From Acidimicrobiia bacterium (GTDB lineage: Bacteria > Actinomycetota > Acidimicrobiia > Acidimicrobiales > Ilumatobacteraceae): 8,700 nt of DNA. This document shows positions 7,059 through 8,700 of this stretch, piece after piece (position 1 is the first letter of the stretch; each line of letters begins with the position of its first letter). The stretch is taken from the NCBI GenBank assembly GCA_030425785.1, contig JAUHYJ010000128.1, forward strand, positions 1 to 8,700, written 5' to 3'. The translations under genes and the position numbers were made by a program. Below the pieces are notes generated by a model that ran no database searches, was not told where the DNA came from, and saw nothing but the letters and a program-made list of their open reading frames with translations.

Positions 7059-7114
7059 ATGTAGTGACCCTCCTGGGAACCCGGACCCCGCGGCGCACGC
7101 GACGCAAACGGTCG

Positions 7115-7135
7115 GGCATCCCTCCCGTCGATGCC
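7115..7135. promoter_or_regulatory. Short inverted repeat upstream of the second holin-like gene
   Basis: GGCATC (7115-7120) and GATGCC (7130-7135) form a 6-base stem with a 9-base loop, ending 21 bases before ATG 7157. With no recognisable Shine-Dalgarno before that ATG, the stem may influence its translation. It is short enough to be chance in GC-rich DNA. Confidence 0.25.
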
Positions 7136-7156
7136 TCCGGGCGATGTGCTCGACGC

Positions 7157-7375
7157 ATGGCATCGACCCCTCGAGACAGCGACGACACCGCCAACCTCGT
7201 CGCCATCGGCGCACTGGCCGTCGTCGCGGTGATCCTCGCCGTCGGCCTCATCTACCTCGTCGGCGCCGGAGTCGACATCCCCGGCGAACTCATCGCCCTC
7301 GCCAGCGCGACGACCGCCGGTCTCGCCGGCTACGCCGGACGGCGCACCTCGGCGCCGCCACCGTCGGCGCCGTGA
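7157..7375 (+). CDS. Second holin-like small membrane protein, two TM segments
   Basis: 72-residue protein with a short charged N-terminus (MASTPRDSDD), a strongly hydrophobic segment at 14-37, and a second, more Ala/Gly-rich segment at 43-61. The tail is GRRTSAPPPSAP. The IPGELIALASA...AGLAGY pattern resembles the second helix of small actinophage and prophage holin-like proteins. ATG 7157 is the start where GC-biased coding begins; no Shine-Dalgarno precedes it, so translation may be leaderless or weak. The stop overlaps the next gene's GTG (GTGA). It is separated from the main lysis cassette by the phosphoesterase genes and the regulatory gap. It may be a second holin, an antiholin or a lysogeny-expressed membrane protein; holin function is inferred. 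Confidence 0.65.
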   Translation: MASTPRDSDDTANLVAIGALAVVAVILAVGLIYLVGAGVDIPGELIALASATTAGLAGYAGRRTSAPPPSAP

Positions 7376-7515
7376 CCGCAGCGGCGTCGCCCGACGACCA
7401 GGCACCGGTCAACGAGGTCGACCGCCAGGCCGCGGAGCTCGCCGAGCCGCCGTTGCGGGTGCGCGATGATGCGATCGCTCGGGCGGCCCGCCGTGCCCTC
7501 GGGCTCGACGACTGA
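7372..7515 (+). CDS. 47-residue hypothetical protein upstream of the recombinase
   Basis: Short gene with no recognised family. GTG 7372 overlaps the preceding stop in a GTGA, and the frame ends at TGA 7513-7515 with GC-rich third positions. The product (MTAAASPDDQAPVNEVDRQA...) is hydrophilic. It has a disordered Ala/Pro/Asp N-terminus and a probable amphipathic helix over RDDAIARAARRALGLDD. There is no Shine-Dalgarno, so expression should depend on coupling to the membrane protein. The stop codon lies at the edge of the 14-base inverted repeat. Given its place before the integrase it could be a directionality factor, but nothing in the sequence supports this beyond position and size. Confidence 0.5.
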   Translation: MTAAASPDDQAPVNEVDRQAAELAEPPLRVRDDAIARAARRALGLDD

Positions 7516-7564
7516 CTAGTCATCGCGACACTCCGGGGACGGTATGCGTGCGCGATGACTAGTC
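7514..7564. other. 51-base dyad element with perfect 14-base inverted repeats (candidate attP or recombinase operator)
   Basis: The left arm GACTAGTCATCGCG (7514-7527) is the exact reverse complement of the right arm CGCGATGACTAGTC (7551-7564). The 23 bases between them show no further symmetry. Each arm contains the palindrome GACTAGTC, so the element also reads as two palindromic sites 43 bases apart. The total length of 51 bases and position 7 bases before a large-serine-type recombinase match attP sites of such integrases, which are about 50 bases with dyad arms. A long loop and no T-run argue against a terminator. Alternatives are an operator pair for the recombinase gene or an RNA hairpin covering its ribosome entry site. 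Confidence 0.55.
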
Positions 7565-7571
7565 TCCCGTC

Positions 7572-8402
7572 GTGCCTCGTGTCGCCTGCTATGCCCGCAT
7601 CTCCCGCGACCCCGCCGAGCAGCGCATCGGCGTCGACGGGCAGCAGCGCGACCTCGCCGCCTACGCGGCGTCCCGTTGGCCGGAGGCAGAGGTCGTCCAC
7701 TTCGACGACAACGACCTGACGGCCGCCGACCCTGACGTCGAACGCCCCGGCTACGCGGCGCTGCTCGACGAGATCCGGGCGGGTGACGTGGTCGCGGTGG
7801 TGGCGGTCGAGCAGTCCCGCATTACGCGCCAGCCGTCGCAGTGGGAGGAGTTCTGCACGGTCGCGACCCGTGCGGGCCTCGGCGAGCTGCACACGCTGTC
7901 GGCGGGCGTGGTGTCGGTGGCGCCGTCGAACCGGCTCCTGGGGCGCATCCTGGCCGCTGTCGACGCCGAGGAGGTCGAGCGGGTGCGTGTCCGCACGTTG
8001 CGCTCCCACGAGCGTCTAGCGGCCGAGGGGCGGCCGTCTGGCGGGCGGCCGTACGGCTACCAGGTGGCCCGCGACGACCAGGGGCGCCCGACGTTGGCGG
8101 TCGACCCGTTCGAGGCGGAGGTGGTGCGCACGATCTTCAAGGAGTATCTGCGCCGCAAGAGCATGAAGCGCGTCATCGAACACCTGGAGAGCCGAGGCTC
8201 CATGACGAGCCGGGGCAAGGGTTGGTCGAGAGCCGGCCTTGCGTGGATCTTGAAGAATGAGACCTACGTCGGGCGGGTCCACTTCGGCAAGATCCGGGCG
8301 AAGGGCCAGCACCCGGCGATCATCTCGCCGATCATCTTCAACAAGGTCCAGAAGCTGATCCGGAATAACAACCGGCGCGGCGGCCGCTCGAGGTGCTCAT
8401 GA
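7572..8402 (+). CDS. Large-serine-type recombinase/integrase, short form lacking the zinc ribbon and coiled coil
   Basis: 276-residue site-specific recombinase, presumably the phage integrase or a remnant of it. It starts at GTG 7572 (MPRVACYARISRDP), with no Shine-Dalgarno; the 14-base repeat ends 7 bases upstream. The N-terminal resolvase domain spans about residues 2-140, with Arg9 and nucleophile Ser11 (YARIS), the RPGYAALLDEIRAGDV block and catalytic-type arginines 83 and 86 (EQSRITR). A long helix (about 125-150) leads to the recombinase DNA-binding domain (about 155-262: GGRPYGYQ, DPFEAEVVRTIFKEYL, WILKNETYVGRVHFGK, ISPIIFNKVQ). Large serine integrases normally run to about 450-600 residues with a zinc beta-ribbon and coiled coil. 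Here the protein stops a few residues after the recombinase domain (NNRRGGRSRCS), and no CxxC pairs follow. The stop overlaps the next start (ATGA). Domain identity is strong, but function in the short form is uncertain. Confidence 0.9.
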   Translation: MPRVACYARISRDPAEQRIGVDGQQRDLAAYAASRWPEAEVVHFDDNDLTAADPDVERPGYAALLDEIRAGDVVAVVAVEQSRITRQPSQWEEFCTVATRAGLGELHTLSAGVVSVAPSNRLLGRILAAVDAEEVERVRVRTLRSHERLAAEGRPSGGRPYGYQVARDDQGRPTLAVDPFEAEVVRTIFKEYLRRKSMKRVIEHLESRGSMTSRGKGWSRAGLAWILKNETYVGRVHFGKIRAKGQHPAIISPIIFNKVQKLIRNNNRRGGRSRCS

Positions 8403-8416
8403 GCTTCGAGGTGCTC
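8388..8416 (+). repeat. 11-base direct repeat at the recombinase-methyltransferase junction
   Basis: TCGAGGTGCTC occurs at 8388-8398 and again at 8406-8416, offset by 18 bases. The first copy holds the end of the recombinase gene and a GAGGTG Shine-Dalgarno that serves the methyltransferase ATG. The second copy is inside the methyltransferase gene, at the codons for Glu-Val-Leu. It may be the scar of the event that joined the two genes, or simple duplication. Confidence 0.5.
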
Positions 8417-8700
8417 TGCGCCGGCGCGCTCGACGCCCTGGCCGAGATCGATGAGGGGTCAGCCGCCTGCTGCGTCACCTCCCCGCCCTACTACCGCCAG
8501 CGTGAGTACGAAGGGGAGCAGGATCAGCCCTGGCCTGCGGTCAGCTACGCCCCGATGGCGGGGCTGCCGGCCGTCGAGATCCCCGAGCAGCGCGCGGCCC
8601 TCGGCCTCGAGGACCACCTGAACGCCTACGTCGGCCACCTGGTCTTGGTGTTCCGAGCCGTCCGCCGCGCGCTGAGGCCCGACGGCGTGCTTTTCGTGAA
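8399..8700 (+). CDS. DNA N4-cytosine/N6-adenine methyltransferase, N-terminal part (runs off window)
   Basis: About 100 residues of a DNA amino-methyltransferase that would transfer a methyl group from S-adenosylmethionine to an exocyclic amino group of cytosine or adenine. ATG 8399 overlaps the recombinase stop as ATGA, after a good GAGGTG ribosome site, so the two are probably co-translated. The sequence shows GALDALAEIDEGSAACCVTSPPYYRQREYEG: the catalytic motif TSPPYY is at residues 27-32, near the N-terminus, as in beta-type enzymes (N6_N4_Mtase). It is followed by WPAVSYAPMAG and the AYVGHLVLVFRAVRRALRPDGVLFV helix-strand block that usually leads to the SAM-binding region. The SPPY form is seen in N4-cytosine and some N6-adenine enzymes, so the target base cannot be decided. 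No partner endonuclease is visible. It may protect phage DNA from host restriction; this is inference. Confidence 0.92.
   Translation, partial: MSFEVLCAGALDALAEIDEGSAACCVTSPPYYRQREYEGEQDQPWPAVSYAPMAGLPAVEIPEQRAALGLEDHLNAYVGHLVLVFRAVRRALRPDGVLFV

Larger units (their letters stand above)
6906..7156 (+). promoter_or_regulatory. Non-coding, AT-richer probable regulatory region
   Basis: This 251-base gap is the longest gene-free stretch in the window. A frame is open from GTG 6929 through to the next gene, but its codons (TAT, AGA, ATA, TTA, GTA, CTA) lack the GC-rich third positions of every other gene, so it reads as non-coding. By hand count, 6941-6990 holds 23 G/C in 50, far below the genes. 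Several TANNNT-like -10 candidates lie at 6955-6985 (for example in AATAGATATAGCGT), but none has a convincing -35. Clustered GTCAC/GTGAC sites and two hairpins are listed separately. Promoter activity for the downstream genes is inferred. Confidence 0.45.

Noticed and set aside
6929..7156. N-terminal extension of the second holin-like protein to a 148-residue protein starting at GTG 6929
   Set aside because: The added codons lack GC-rich third positions, include rare codons such as ATA, TTA and AGA, and overlap the hairpins; coding character begins only at ATG 7157.
7459..7558. 11-base direct repeat GTGCGCGATGA (7459-7469 and 7548-7558) as a second att or excisionase arm site
   Set aside because: The first copy is inside the 47-residue gene, the motif is GC-rich and short, and only two copies exist; chance is a sufficient explanation.
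7514..7564. Inverted repeat as a rho-independent terminator
   Set aside because: The loop is 23 bases and no T-run follows on either strand.
8403..8700. Frameshift restoring the missing zinc-ribbon domain of the recombinase
   Set aside because: The sequence after the stop codes convincingly for a methyltransferase from its first residues, and no CxxC pairs appear in it.
1..8700. tRNA genes, CRISPR arrays or insertion sequences
   Set aside because: I saw no cloverleaf with a T-loop, no regularly spaced repeats and no transposase gene anywhere in the window.

Overview
The window is part of the genome of a tailed bacteriophage, or of a phage-derived element, with siphovirus-type gene order. 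All supported genes lie on the + strand and are packed tightly, with many 4-base ATGA or GTGA stop/start overlaps. Base composition is high-GC with strongly GC-biased third codon positions and frequent GTG starts. This, with the amidase endolysin and large serine recombinase, points to an actinobacterial host. The exact lineage cannot be read from the sequence. No mycolate-targeting LysB-type gene is seen here.

Region 1 (1-3969) is the end of the tail module. It holds the C-terminal part of a tape measure protein and then two large proteins whose position and composition fit the tail tip (minor tail proteins). Region 2 (3970-5620) is a lysis cassette: a short spacer with a weak hairpin, an acidic 51-residue microprotein, a PGRP/Amidase_2 endolysin, a one-TM coiled-coil protein and a two-TM holin-like protein. 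The microprotein overlaps the endolysin start by 8 bases. The endolysin has a well-placed internal Shine-Dalgarno and ATG that could make its C-terminal domain as a separate product. Both traits recall the mycobacteriophage Ms6 gp1-lysA arrangement. Region 3 (5617-6905) is a small HTH-like protein coupled to a phage calcineurin-like metallophosphoesterase, a recurring phage pair of unclear role.

Region 4 (6906-7156) is a non-coding gap of about 250 bases. Its first part is clearly AT-richer than the genes and contains repeated GTCAC/GTGAC half-sites; further on is a strong bulged hairpin. It is the best candidate regulatory region. Region 5 (7157-8700) has another two-TM holin-like protein, a 47-residue microprotein, a 51-base element bounded by perfect 14-base inverted repeats, a serine recombinase, and the start of a DNA methyltransferase running off the window. 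The recombinase ends cleanly after its recombinase domain, with no zinc ribbon or coiled coil, and its stop overlaps the methyltransferase start.

The most interesting part is 7513-8700. A compact dyad element of attP size contains two copies of a CTAG-centred palindrome. It sits 7 bases upstream of a short large-serine-type recombinase that is translationally coupled to a methyltransferase. If the dyad is attP, its intact state means the sequence comes from an unintegrated phage genome.
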